Assembly (NCBI GenBank): GCA_024638625.1
Contig: JAHEJY010000005.1
Location: 1 to 47,449, forward strand
DNA length: 47,449 bases
Direction: 5' to 3'
DNA from: Actinomycetes bacterium
GTDB taxonomy: Bacteria; Actinomycetota; Acidimicrobiia; Spongiisociales; SHLN01
Positions 30,042 to 38,723 of this stretch are shown here, piece after piece. The translations under genes were made by a program, and so were the position numbers. The notes beneath the pieces were generated by a model. That model did no database searches. It saw only the letters and a program-made list of their open reading frames with translations, and had not been told where the DNA came from. The first letter of the stretch is position 1. Every line of letters begins with the position of its first letter.

Positions 30042-30953
30042 CTAAATCAAATGTTGTAGCTGTTGAATCTTGGTTGGTTGGCGGAGTTTCCCAAGTGCAC
30101 GCCGCTCGATCTGTCGCACCCTCTCCCGGGTTATGCCATAGCAGCGGCCGATGTCGGAAAACGATTGGGGCTCGGTTCCTTCCAGCCCGTAATGCATTCT
30201 GACGATCGTGGCTTCCATGTCGTCAAGTCCGTCTACCGCCTCCCGGAGCCGGCTGCAGCGATCCTCAGCAGCGGCGTTCTCGAACGGGTCGTCGGCTTCC
30301 ATGTCTTCGATGAAGTCGGCCAATTCGCTCGTACCATCGGTTCCAACCGGGCGCTCCAGCGAGACCGTATCAACGGGAATGTCGAGCGCTGCCAGGACCT
30401 TTTCCAGATCGAGACCCAGGTAATCGGCGAGCTCTTCGGGACTTGGTGATCTACCCAGCTCCACCGCGAGCGTCTGGGTCTGCTCTCGCACCTGACGCAC
30501 CGTGTCGACCAGATGCACCGGGATTCGGATGGTCCGCGCCTGGTTTCCGAGCCCGCGGCTGATCGCCTGTCTGATCCACCACGTTGCGTAGGTCGAGAAC
30601 TTGAATCCTTTGCGCCAATCGAACTTCTCGACAGCCCGGATGAGTCCGAGGTTGCCTTCCTGAATCAAGTCGACAAGGTCGAGTCCCCTACCGGAGTATC
30701 GCTTCGCAATGGACACGACGAGCCTGAGGTTGCTGCTGATGAACTCGTCTTTTGCCACAGCCGCGCGACGAACCGTGGATTCGAGTTCTTTTCGCTTTTT
30801 TGCAGACCGGACTCCATCCCGTAGCTCTTGCTCGGCGGCGATACCCGCCTCGATCTGGCGGGCCAACGTGACTTCGTCTGATGCGCTCAGCAGATGGTGG
30901 GGAGCCAGTTGGTCGAGGTATTGACCGACGAGATCGGCGCTGGCCCTCGTCAT
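30042..30953 (-). CDS. Group 2 sigma-70 RNA polymerase sigma factor
   Basis: Sigma factor of 303 residues from the ATG at 30953. The ORF track begins at 31352, but the extra 133 residues are low-complexity and unlike the family. Region 1.2 is 'DLVGQYLDQLAPHHLLSASDEVTLARQIEAG'. Region 2 is 'LRLVVSIAKRYSGRGLDLVDLIQEGNLGLIRAVEKFDWRKGFKFSTYATWWIRQAI'. Region 3 is 'IRIPVHLVDTVRQV', and region 4 ends 'GITRERVRQIERRALGKLRQ'. It lacks a long region 1.1, so it is more like SigB or a group 2 factor than the main SigA. The 361-bp divergent gap upstream should hold its promoter, but none was clear. Confidence 0.92.
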   Translation of the reverse strand: MTRASADLVGQYLDQLAPHHLLSASDEVTLARQIEAGIAAEQELRDGVRSAKKRKELESTVRRAAVAKDEFISSNLRLVVSIAKRYSGRGLDLVDLIQEGNLGLIRAVEKFDWRKGFKFSTYATWWIRQAISRGLGNQARTIRIPVHLVDTVRQVREQTQTLAVELGRSPSPEELADYLGLDLEKVLAALDIPVDTVSLERPVGTDGTSELADFIEDMEADDPFENAAAEDRCSRLREAVDGLDDMEATIVRMHYGLEGTEPQSFSDIGRCYGITRERVRQIERRALGKLRQPTKIQQLQHLI

Positions 30954-31194
30954 AGGGGACGCACCGCTACAACGAACGGTTCTTGTCGGAACGTTGACCG
31001 GATTGACCGCGGATGTGCTATCGCACCGATTCGATCGGTCCGCACTCGACGCAACCGGCCATGCGGATGGCCGTGAAGTTGGCCGTCTGGTTGGAGTCTC
31101 ATGGTGCCACCCTGATTCGACTTCCAGTCGGAAAACTAACACAATGATTGCCAGAAGCGAAATACTCCGGATAAGGGCCTGTTGTAATCCTCCA

Positions 31195-31224
31195 TTGCCC
31201 CTGAAGGAGCAGCGCTGGTAGCGT
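31195..31224 (+). promoter_or_regulatory. Candidate promoter TTGCCC-N18-TAGCGT
   Basis: Lies in the 361-bp gap (30954-31314) between the divergent sigma-70 and DUF4015 genes and would give a leader of about 85 bases for the latter. It is weak evidence. Apart from this I see only short untranslatable stretches in the gap, and no RNA gene. Confidence 0.3.
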
Positions 31225-31314
31225 ATCTTCCGTCCCGGCGGTGAACCCCCCTCCCTTTTGCGATTGTTGTTGATGTTCTTCTTAGTGATTCTGCTGTTGG
31301 CGACCTTGCTGTTC

Positions 31315-32865
31315 ATGAGCAAGCGCCCGCTTACTCTCGAGCTGTATCTCATCCTTTTTGTGGGTTCGCTGACCGCGTGTGCTGGTCCATCAATGGTGGT
31401 GGTGGGAGATCCGATCAGTCCCGCCCCCGAGATTCCCCAACTCGAGGTTGCCGTTCTCGACGAAACCGGTGTTCCTTTGTCCGGCGTAGTCGTCGATTAT
31501 TCAGGGATAACCGTGCCGACGAATCAGGACGGGTCGGCATTTGCGGCATGGCCCGACCGTGCGGTCACACTGAGCCTGTCTGCGCCAGGTTTTCACCCGG
31601 TCACTGAGGTCGTTGCGGAACTACCCATCGAACGACGGGTTGAGTTGAGTCTTCTGCCAGTCATCTTGTCTGGAACCATTGCAACCGTCGATGGCGTTCC
31701 GCTTCCCGATGCGGTTGTGACCTTGCGCGACACCAGCGTCGGGTCGGACGAGCAGGGAAGATTCACCATTGAGCGCGCCGATCCGGGCCTACTCGAAGTT
31801 GAGCGTCTGGGCTATGAGCCTTCCGAGCTTGCCTGGGAGGGCGATGTCGACACAGTCTCTATATCGCTCGAACCCAGGGTTATTCGTTCGGTTCGCTCGA
31901 CCGGACCTGGCACAGGTGCAGAGCAGTGGAACGAACTGCTCGCACTGGTGGCAGCGACGGAGCTCAACGCAGTGGTGGTGGACGCCAAGGACGAGGGCGG
32001 GCAGGTCTTCTATGGCACGAGCAATGAGGACGCCTATGCGGCCGGCGCGGTCGGGTCAACGTTTGATGTCGCAGCTGCGGTTGCCGATCTGGAGAGTGCC
32101 GGCGTCTACGCCATCACGCGAATCGTCACCTTCAAGGATGACAGATATGCGCGCGCCTTTCCTGAAATGGCCGTGCAGTCCGCCACGGGAGGGATCTGGG
32201 AGGACAGCGGCCGCCAGGCCTGGCTGGACCCCAGCAATCCCGATGCGTGGACCTATCCGCTCGAGTTGGCCACGGAGCTCTGCGAGGCCGGGTTCGATGA
32301 GATCCAGTTCGACTACGTTCGGTTCCCCACCGATGGCGATCTGGAAGCGGCTGTTTTCTCGAGCGGATACGACGAAAACCATAGGGTCGCGATGATTTCT
32401 GGTTTTCTGCAAGAAGCCCGTAGGTCTCTCAACCCACTCGGCTGCGCGGTGGCGGCCGACATCTTCTCGGTTGTGCTCAGTACGCCCGACGACCAGGGTC
32501 TCGGCCAGCGGGTAGAAGAACTGTCTCGATCCGTTGATGTCCTCAGCCCGATGGTATATGCCAGCCACTATGACAGCGGCTGGTTTGGATATCGGTGTCC
32601 CAATGAATTCCCCGGACAGGTCGTTGGTTTGGCGCTCGACGATGTCGTCGGACGGCTTGACGGGCCGGTGATAATACGGCCATGGCTCGAGGATTTCGGA
32701 TATCTTTCCGGTCCGCTACGCCGCCAGGGGTGCACCACCACACACTCGCCCGCGACGGTCCGGGCCCAGATTGATGCCGCAGAAGCCAGGGCGGACGGTT
32801 GGATTCTGTGGAACGCCTCCGGCAACTACTCGGAAGGTGTGTTTGAGCTCGTCGATCCGCAATGA
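31315..32865 (+). CDS. DUF4015 glycoside-hydrolase-like lipoprotein
   Basis: Protein of 516 residues from the ATG at 31315, chosen because it directly precedes a lipoprotein signal (MSKRPLTLELYLILFVGSLTAC); the track start at 31258 adds an unlikely extension. Two repeat domains like carboxypeptidase regulatory modules follow (about residues 40-115, 'AVLDETGVPLSGVVVDYSG', and 115-190, 'TIATVDGVPLPDAVVTLRDTSVGSDEQGRF'). The C-terminal half matches the DUF4015 TIM-barrel family, thought to be glycoside hydrolases: 'AVVVDAKDEGGQVFYG', 'YAITRIVTFKDDRYA', 'DEIQFDYVRFPTDGD', 'VDVLSPMVYASHYDSGWFG'. It should be tethered outside the cell and act on a polysaccharide. The substrate is unknown. Confidence 0.85.
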   Translation: MSKRPLTLELYLILFVGSLTACAGPSMVVVGDPISPAPEIPQLEVAVLDETGVPLSGVVVDYSGITVPTNQDGSAFAAWPDRAVTLSLSAPGFHPVTEVVAELPIERRVELSLLPVILSGTIATVDGVPLPDAVVTLRDTSVGSDEQGRFTIERADPGLLEVERLGYEPSELAWEGDVDTVSISLEPRVIRSVRSTGPGTGAEQWNELLALVAATELNAVVVDAKDEGGQVFYGTSNEDAYAAGAVGSTFDVAAAVADLESAGVYAITRIVTFKDDRYARAFPEMAVQSATGGIWEDSGRQAWLDPSNPDAWTYPLELATELCEAGFDEIQFDYVRFPTDGDLEAAVFSSGYDENHRVAMISGFLQEARRSLNPLGCAVAADIFSVVLSTPDDQGLGQRVEELSRSVDVLSPMVYASHYDSGWFGYRCPNEFPGQVVGLALDDVVGRLDGPVIIRPWLEDFGYLSGPLRRQGCTTTHSPATVRAQIDAAEARADGWILWNASGNYSEGVFELVDPQ

Positions 32866-33523
32866 TGTGATCGGCTGTCGCCGATGTCCCCGTCTCGTCT
32901 CCTGGCGCGAGCAGGTGGCGGGGGAAAAACGTGCGTCCTATCAGAACGAAACGTATTGGGGGCGCCCGGTTCCCGGATTTGGCAGCCTCGATGCCAGGGT
33001 GGTGGTCGTTGGTTTGGCGCCAGGTGCGCACGGCGCCAACCGGACGGGCCGTATCTTCACAGGAGATCGGTCGGGTGATTTCCTGTTCGCATCTCTGTAT
33101 AGGACCGGATTCGCCAGTCAAGCGACATCAACCCGGATCGGAGACGGGCTTTCGCTCGAGAATGCATACATCACCTCGCCAGTCAAGTGCGCCCCTCCGG
33201 ACAATCGGCCCACCGCCAAGGAGAAGGCCACCTGCCGCACATGGTTGATGGCCGAATGGCAAGCCCTGGACCAGGCAGAGGTGGTGGTCTGCCTTGGAGG
33301 AATTGCCTTCTCTGAAACCTGGCACCTCCTGAAGGACACGGGACTGGTCCTGCCGAGTCCGCGGCCGAAGTTTGGGCACGGGGTTGAGGTAGATCTGACA
33401 GGTGTCGGCGGCCCCCGGGTCCTCGGCTGCTATCACCCATCACAGCAGAACACGTTCACCGGCCGGCTCACCCCAGACATGATGGATGCCGTTTTCAACC
33501 GGGCGATGGGAATGATTTCCTAG
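32843..33523 (+). CDS. Family 5 uracil-DNA glycosylase (UdgB type)
   Basis: DNA repair glycosylase of about 226 residues. The 4Fe-4S cysteines are in 'GCRRCPRLVSWREQV', 'VKCAPPDNRP' and 'ATCRTWL'. The active-site block is 'VVGLAPGAHGANRTGRIFTGDRSGDFL' and the DNA-binding loop is 'GCYHPSQQNTFTGRLTP', both characteristic of family 5, which removes uracil, hypoxanthine and related bases. No in-frame ATG lies close to the first cysteines. TTG at 32843, five bases after GGAAGG and inside the end of the DUF4015 gene, is the best start; GTG at 32837 or 32867 are alternatives. The stop overlaps the convergent sufC stop. Confidence 0.9.
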   Translation: MSSSIRNDVIGCRRCPRLVSWREQVAGEKRASYQNETYWGRPVPGFGSLDARVVVVGLAPGAHGANRTGRIFTGDRSGDFLFASLYRTGFASQATSTRIGDGLSLENAYITSPVKCAPPDNRPTAKEKATCRTWLMAEWQALDQAEVVVCLGGIAFSETWHLLKDTGLVLPSPRPKFGHGVEVDLTGVGGPRVLGCYHPSQQNTFTGRLTPDMMDAVFNRAMGMIS

Positions 33524-34248
33524 CCTTCGGCGACCTTTCGAAACGCTTCATACCCAGTCCCTTCGAGTTCCGCTGCCAATTCCGGTCCTCCCGAGCGCAC
33601 GATCTTTCCGTCCATCATCACATGAATGCGGTCGGGTTTCAGGTAGCGCAGAATTCGGTCATAGTGGGTGATGAGCAATATGGCCAGTTCGTTGGTGCGC
33701 ATGGCTTCGACGGCTTCTGCAACCTCCCGGACGGCATCGACGTCGAGACCCGAGTCGATCTCGTCGAGCACCGCTACAGCCGGATTGAGCACGGAAATCT
33801 GGAAGATCTCCGATCGCTTCTTTTCGCCTCCTGACAAACCCAGGTTGATGGCACGGTCCATGAACCGTCCGACCTTTATCTCGTCACGCTTCCGGTCAAC
33901 GCGTGCCCAGAATGCATCCGGATCGTCCTGATCACCGGCCAGTTCTTCCATCAAATCGCGCAAGGTCACCCCGGGGATCTCGACCGGATATTGAAATGCC
34001 TGGACGATCCCGGCACCTGCTCTCTGATCAGTTGGTGTGCCGAGGACTTCAACACCCTGGACCTTGACCGATCCCGTTGCCTCGTATTCCTCTTTGCCGG
34101 TCAGGACATGACACAAGGTCGATTTTCCGGACCCATTCGGGCCCATGATGACGTGCATGGCACCTTTGGGTATGGAGAGATCAAGACCCCTGAGGATTTT
34201 GATTTCTCCGATGGAAGCATCGAGATTCTTGATTTCCAGGGCGTTCAT
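33520..34248 (-). CDS. sufC: Fe-S assembly ATPase SufC
   Basis: ABC-type ATPase of 242 residues that powers the SufBCD scaffold. Walker A is GPNGSGKST, the signature is LSGGEKKRSEIFQ, and Walker B is AVLDEIDSGLD. 'GIVQAFQYPVEIPGVTL' is a SufC hallmark. It begins with an ATGA overlap with the Rieske gene. Its partner sufB is about 17 kb away on the other strand. Confidence 0.96.
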   Translation of the reverse strand: MNALEIKNLDASIGEIKILRGLDLSIPKGAMHVIMGPNGSGKSTLCHVLTGKEEYEATGSVKVQGVEVLGTPTDQRAGAGIVQAFQYPVEIPGVTLRDLMEELAGDQDDPDAFWARVDRKRDEIKVGRFMDRAINLGLSGGEKKRSEIFQISVLNPAVAVLDEIDSGLDVDAVREVAEAVEAMRTNELAILLITHYDRILRYLKPDRIHVMMDGKIVRSGGPELAAELEGTGYEAFRKVAEG

Positions 34249-34574
34249 GCTTCCTCGTCCCTCGGTTCGACCTCGACAAACACGTTGCCCTCTTCAACGA
34301 CCACGCCATACGAGGGGACCGGCTTTGTGGCCGGCAGCGCATTCGGCTCCCCGGTTTTGAGGTCGAATGCCGATCCGTGGCGGGGGCACTCAACGGCGCC
34401 GTCCCAGATCTCACCCTCGGCCAGGCTCGCCTCGGCATGTGAACAACGATCTCCCAGAGCGTAGAAGTCGTCGCCGATCTTGAACACCGCGATCCTGTGT
34501 CCGAATCCTTCGAATCGTTTGCCGATCTCGTCGTCGTAATCGGCGACCGATCCCGCCTCTAGCCGTTCTGTCAT
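34245..34574 (-). CDS. Rieske-type [2Fe-2S] protein in suf operon
   Basis: Small ferredoxin of 109 residues with the Rieske ligands C-x-H and C-x2-H (RCSHAEASL and VECPRHGSAFDL). It resembles the soluble ferredoxin components of dioxygenases, but the position between sufD and sufC with ATGA overlaps at both ends, an order seen in actinobacteria, points to a role in Fe-S biogenesis or as an assembly client. It has no transmembrane segment. Confidence 0.9.
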   Translation of the reverse strand: MTERLEAGSVADYDDEIGKRFEGFGHRIAVFKIGDDFYALGDRCSHAEASLAEGEIWDGAVECPRHGSAFDLKTGEPNALPATKPVPSYGVVVEEGNVFVEVEPRDEEA

Positions 34575-35797
34575 GCCCGCCCCGCCGCCTGTGCCTCGGC
34601 GTACTTGGTCGCAACGATCCGTCGTATTCCGGGGGCAACCGCCTGATTGGGAAGAAGTCCGATCGCTTCCTCGAAGAAGCCGCGAACCTGGAGCCGGTCA
34701 GCGCGATCGCGATCCAGGCCGCGACTGGTGAGGTAATAGCGCTGTTCCTGGTCGAGCGGGCCGACGGTCGAGGCGTGGCCACAGGCAACATCGTTGGCGA
34801 GGATCTCCAGATTGGGCACCGACTCGGCCGAGGCATCCCGTGACAAGACGAGATTGCGGTTGGTCTGGTGGGCGCTGGTTTGTTGCGCTTCTTCTTCGAT
34901 TCTGATCATGCCGGTGAAAACAGAATGGGCCGAACCCTCCACCGCTCCTTTGAGGAACATGTTGGATGTGGTCCGGGGCGCCTGGTGGTTGATTGTTGCC
35001 CGGTAGTCGAGAGTCTGGTCTTCATCACCGAAATACAGCCCACTGATTTCTGAGTGAGCGCCTGATCCCTGGAGATCTACGGTGAAGAACAGCCGCGAAT
35101 ACACCCCACCGAGACCCACTTCGCCCAGATGGACGCGCGCGTCGCGTTCTATCGACGTGTGAAGTTGGGCCAATGCCCTCGTCATGTCGCCCCATTCCTG
35201 GACGATGGTGATGCTGATATTTGCCGCGGGACCCGCCTCGATCGTGATTCGCGGGACCACGAGCGCATCAACATCGTCGGCCGACCGGCAAAAGACGAGG
35301 ACCGATGACTGCGAACCCTCCTCTGCGATGACGGTCAGGTTCGGAAAGCTGAGGGTGGAACTCTGGGTGGCAACCACCTCCATCAGGTATGTGTCCGATT
35401 CAGCGCTGTTGCGTTCTAGGTGCAGAACTACGCCGTCACGCACGAAGGCCGTGTGAGCGGTTGCAAAGATATCGGCGCCAGTATCGATGGCGGGCGACGC
35501 CGGGGGAGCACTCAATTCGCTGAGGCGGCCCAATCCTTCGAGCTCGGTTATGAAGCCGTCGACGACGAGGGCACGTCCGGCGGTGGGACCGGCATCAGCT
35601 TCGAACTGTGCGTCCCCAGGTGTAACGGCGAGTTGGTAGTCGGCAATATCAAACTCCAGGTCGACGTACCTCCATTGCTCGAGCCTGGGGTCGGGCATGG
35701 CTGCGGTGGCAAAGGCCTCGGCGGCAGCTGATCTGCTCGCGATAAGCCACGCGGGGCCGCCGAGCCCGGCGCTGGATGAGGGGGTAAGGGGTTTCAC
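34571..35797 (-). CDS. sufD: Fe-S assembly protein SufD
   Basis: Scaffold partner of SufB, 408 residues. The N-terminal 'RLEQWRYVDLEFDIADY' and the core 'ARVHLGEVGLGGVYSRLFFTVDLQGSGAHSEISGLYFGDEDQTLDYRATINHQAPRTTSNMFLKGAV' are typical. 'DVACGHASTVGPLDQEQRYYLTSRGLDRDRADRLQVRGFFEEAIG' is the conserved C-terminal block with the family's His. It starts with GTG at 35797; a TAACAT box lies nine bases upstream. It heads the sufD, Rieske, sufC unit. Confidence 0.95.
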   Translation of the reverse strand: MKPLTPSSSAGLGGPAWLIASRSAAAEAFATAAMPDPRLEQWRYVDLEFDIADYQLAVTPGDAQFEADAGPTAGRALVVDGFITELEGLGRLSELSAPPASPAIDTGADIFATAHTAFVRDGVVLHLERNSAESDTYLMEVVATQSSTLSFPNLTVIAEEGSQSSVLVFCRSADDVDALVVPRITIEAGPAANISITIVQEWGDMTRALAQLHTSIERDARVHLGEVGLGGVYSRLFFTVDLQGSGAHSEISGLYFGDEDQTLDYRATINHQAPRTTSNMFLKGAVEGSAHSVFTGMIRIEEEAQQTSAHQTNRNLVLSRDASAESVPNLEILANDVACGHASTVGPLDQEQRYYLTSRGLDRDRADRLQVRGFFEEAIGLLPNQAVAPGIRRIVATKYAEAQAAGRA

Positions 35798-35847
35798 GGC
35801 CGCCGAATGTTAGGCCACAACCCCGGTCTAGCTCAATGGATTCTCCC

Positions 35848-35853
35848 TAGCCT
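35848..35853 (+). promoter_or_regulatory. Leaderless -10 box of the CDF exporter gene
   Basis: TAGCCT followed by six bases (GATGGA) and the ATG at 35860, in a 62-bp gap divergent from sufD. Confidence 0.6.
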
Positions 35854-35859
35854 GATGGA

Positions 35860-36768
35860 ATGGGCCATTCGCACGTTCAGGTATCCGACGTCGGAGGATC
35901 GCCTCGCGATCGTGGCGCTCTGAAACTTGCTTTTGGGCTAGTGCTTTCCTTTCTACTCGTGCAGGTGGCAGCGGGATTGTGGACAGGCTCGTTGGCCTTA
36001 TTGTCTGATGCGGGCCACATGGCATCCGATGCCCTCGGAATCGGTATGGCCCTCGGGGCGGTGATCGCAGCGAACCAGGCGTCGGTGAAGGGCTCGAGGA
36101 CCTATGGGCTCTACCGTCTGGAAATACTCGCGGCCTTGGCCAACGCGGTTCTGGTGTTCGGCGTCGGAGCCTATGTTCTGTTCGAGGCGTTCCGACGATG
36201 GGGAAATCCGATCGAGGTCAAGGTGGGGCCGATGCTTGCCGTCGGAGTCATAGGCCTGATGGTCAACCTCATCGTGTGGCGGATTCTGCGGTCCGGGGCC
36301 GAGGACAGCCTCAACATGGAAGGGGCCATGCTCGAGGCCGTGGCGGATCTGGTTGGATCGGTTGCGGTGATCGTTGCGGCGGTGATCGTCGGAATCACCG
36401 GCTGGGTGCAGGCAGATTCTGTGATCGCCGCCTGCATCGGTCTCTTGATTTTGCCTAGAGCGTGGCGGCTGGGTCGTCGGGCGTTGCGGGTGCTGCTGCA
36501 GTTCACGCCAGAGGGTCTCGATATCGACGTGATGCGGGATCAATTGGGCCAGTTGGATCAGGTTGTTGACGTCCACGACCTGCATGTTTGGACGCTGACC
36601 TCCACCATGGACGTGGCTTCTGTACACCTCGTCACCACGGCTGGTGCTGATCCCCATAGCGTTCTGGACCAGGCTCGCTCGATGCTCGCCGTCGACTTCG
36701 GCATTGAGCACGCCACCCTCCAGGTGGAACCAGATACCCATGAGGGGTGCACCGAACTCGCGTACTAA
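35860..36768 (+). CDS. CzcD-type cation diffusion facilitator
   Basis: Metal-proton antiporter of 302 residues with six hydrophobic helices. Metal-binding motifs are 'LLSDAGHMASDALGIGMAL' in helix 2 (HxxxD) and 'EGAMLEAVADLVGSVAVI' in helix 5 (ExxxD), the pattern seen in CzcD. The cytoplasmic domain contains 'VVDVHDLHVWTLTSTMDVASVHLVTTAGADPHSVL'. The N-terminal GHSH may also bind metal. It would export zinc or a related divalent ion. A leaderless promoter precedes it and it is a single-gene unit. Confidence 0.9.
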   Translation: MGHSHVQVSDVGGSPRDRGALKLAFGLVLSFLLVQVAAGLWTGSLALLSDAGHMASDALGIGMALGAVIAANQASVKGSRTYGLYRLEILAALANAVLVFGVGAYVLFEAFRRWGNPIEVKVGPMLAVGVIGLMVNLIVWRILRSGAEDSLNMEGAMLEAVADLVGSVAVIVAAVIVGITGWVQADSVIAACIGLLILPRAWRLGRRALRVLLQFTPEGLDIDVMRDQLGQLDQVVDVHDLHVWTLTSTMDVASVHLVTTAGADPHSVLDQARSMLAVDFGIEHATLQVEPDTHEGCTELAY

Positions 36769-36803
36769 GTCGGGTGATGGGCGACCTTTTGGGAAGTCAG
36801 TCG

Positions 36804-38723
36804 TTAGTGGCCGGTCGGAGGCTGGAGGCGTTCTCCCCATGCCTGGGTGTATCGGTCGAGGATCATGGCCATGAGGACCAGGGCCAAGCCCACCTCGGCG
36901 CCGAGGCCGAAGAGGCTGCGAGTCAACGCTCGGATCGTTTCGAATCCGAGCCCGCCACCGCCGACGAAGCCGGCGATGATGACCATGGCCAACACCATCA
37001 TGATGATCTGATTGATCGCAGTCATGATCGTCGGGCCGGCCAGGGGGATCCTGACTCCCAGCATGGTCTGTCGCGGCGTGGCACCGAATGTGCGCGATGC
37101 CTCTACCGACTCTTCCGGAACCTGTCGAATGCCGAGCGCCGAGATCCGGATACCAGGCACAATCGCATAGAGGACCGAGGCAATGATGCCGGGTACCACT
37201 CCCACGGTGAAGAGGATGACGACGGGAATGATGTAGACGAGTGAAGGGATCGTCTGCAAGGCATCGAGGATCGGTCCCATGGCTGCCTCGACTCGCGGCT
37301 TTCTTCCGGCCCAGATGCCAATCGGGATGGCGATGGCCACCGAGATGATCGTTGCCGTCATGACCTGGACAAGCGTTGTGATCGACAGTTCCCACATGCC
37401 GATGAGGCCGATCACTGCAACCGAGCCCGCGCCAAACAAAGCAAGCTTCCACCCCTTTACGTGCCAGCATGCCCAGCCTGTCACGAAGATCAACACCGGC
37501 CATGCGAGCGTATCCGTCAGGAAATCTCTGACCGGAACAATGATCCCCGCGACGATGAAATCGTTGACCGGCCGTGTCAGCCACCGCAGGTTGTCACGCG
37601 CCCACACGACGATGTTGTCGATCGGATCGAACAGGCGGAGCGACCACACCTCGGGGAAGTCGATCAGTCCGGTAAGGCGCCCGATGACCGCTGCTGCCAC
37701 CAGAGCACCGATGCCACTCCAGAGCCACTTTCGGGGCGCTCGCGAGAGAGGGTCGATGTTGGCCAGGCTTCGCCACACACGATCCAGCACGATCGCAACG
37801 GCAACGATGGCGAGCCCGGCTGCGATCCCTCGTCCGGTCCGGCGCTGTGACAGGCTCTGGAAGACGTTTTCACCGAGCCCCCCTGCACCCATCAACGCCG
37901 CCAGAACCACGATCCCCAGCGCCATCATGATGGTTTGGGTGAGGCCCGTGAGGATGGTTGGAAGCGCCATCGGGATCTGCACCTTCATCAGCGTCTGACG
38001 AGTGCTGGAGCCAAACATGCGAGCCGATTCCACGGACTGAACCGGTACCTGCTTGATGCCGAGGGTGGTGAGCCGCACAACCGGAGCGAGCGCATAGATG
38101 ACCGTGGCCATTGCAGCGTTGACGGAACCTATACCGAAGAATCCCAGCAGCGGAAGGAAGTAGACGAACGCCGGAACGGTTTGCATTGCATCCAGAATCG
38201 GTCTCAGAAAGCGTTCAACCCCCGGCCGGAGTGCAGCCAGGATTCCAAGCGGAACTCCGAGGACCACCGCGATCATGACTGCCACTGACATGAGGGCCAG
38301 AGTCTCCATGGTTGGTGCCCACAATCCGATGAGGCCGGTGTAGACGAGGACTGCTGCAGCCAGGAGACCCTGCTTCCACATATTGACCCGGGCCGGGATG
38401 ACAAAAGCGCCGCCGACCACTACATACCACGGCAACCACAAGAGAATCGACTCGATGCCGTCGATCAAGAAATTGAGAAGGTCGGTCAAGGGATTGAAAA
38501 AGCCCGTGAAAAGGGCGTGCGATCGGCGATTGGCTCGAATCCAGTCGCCGAGGGAATCCAACGGGTCATTGATGAACGAGTCGAGCGCTGCCGGGAAACT
38601 GCCGGCGCCACCAAAGGTGACCTGCAGCGCAACTACCCCAAGCCCAAGTACTGCCCACGGTACCCACTTTCTGAGGACGTCGGTCGAGACCCCGGCGCCG
38701 ACCGGGGCGGTTTCGGCGGTCAT
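36804..38723 (-). CDS. proW: Glycine-betaine/proline ABC permease, tandem-fused
   Basis: Membrane permease of 639 residues, about twice the usual ProW size. It contains two complete permease domains. The first has 'VESARMFGSSTRQTLMKVQIPMALPTILTGLTQTIMMALG' (about residue 230-270), the second 'VEASRTFGATPRQTMLGVRIPLAGPTIMTAINQIIMMVLA' (about 535-575). Each repeats the EAA-type loop and the hydrophobic helices, so one gene should supply both transmembrane halves of the importer. The start overlaps proV by ATGA. Osmoprotectants such as glycine betaine or proline betaine are likely cargo. Confidence 0.9.
   Translation of the reverse strand: MTAETAPVGAGVSTDVLRKWVPWAVLGLGVVALQVTFGGAGSFPAALDSFINDPLDSLGDWIRANRRSHALFTGFFNPLTDLLNFLIDGIESILLWLPWYVVVGGAFVIPARVNMWKQGLLAAAVLVYTGLIGLWAPTMETLALMSVAVMIAVVLGVPLGILAALRPGVERFLRPILDAMQTVPAFVYFLPLLGFFGIGSVNAAMATVIYALAPVVRLTTLGIKQVPVQSVESARMFGSSTRQTLMKVQIPMALPTILTGLTQTIMMALGIVVLAALMGAGGLGENVFQSLSQRRTGRGIAAGLAIVAVAIVLDRVWRSLANIDPLSRAPRKWLWSGIGALVAAAVIGRLTGLIDFPEVWSLRLFDPIDNIVVWARDNLRWLTRPVNDFIVAGIIVPVRDFLTDTLAWPVLIFVTGWACWHVKGWKLALFGAGSVAVIGLIGMWELSITTLVQVMTATIISVAIAIPIGIWAGRKPRVEAAMGPILDALQTIPSLVYIIPVVILFTVGVVPGIIASVLYAIVPGIRISALGIRQVPEESVEASRTFGATPRQTMLGVRIPLAGPTIMTAINQIIMMVLAMVIIAGFVGGGGLGFETIRALTRSLFGLGAEVGLALVLMAMILDRYTQAWGERLQPPTGH

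Noticed and set aside
30994-31170. Short ORFs in the sigma-70/DUF4015 gap, including one with a CxxC
   Set aside because: They are under 80 residues, lack ribosome sites and overlap the expected promoter region; no family recognised.
30954-31352. N-terminal 133-residue extension of the sigma-70 ORF
   Set aside because: It is low-complexity, has no sigma region and reads through the divergent promoter gap; the ATG at 30953 starts the conserved sequence.
35860-36768. Glu instead of His in the second metal motif of the CDF exporter (ExxxD)
   Set aside because: Looked like a novel metal site at first, but CzcD proteins as I remember them have LEVWSD-like sequence there, so it is a normal variant.
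35998-37584. 528-residue minus-strand ORF
   Set aside because: It runs antisense through the CDF gene and across the end of proW. The content is low-complexity His/Arg/Gly-rich shadow sequence with no domain.
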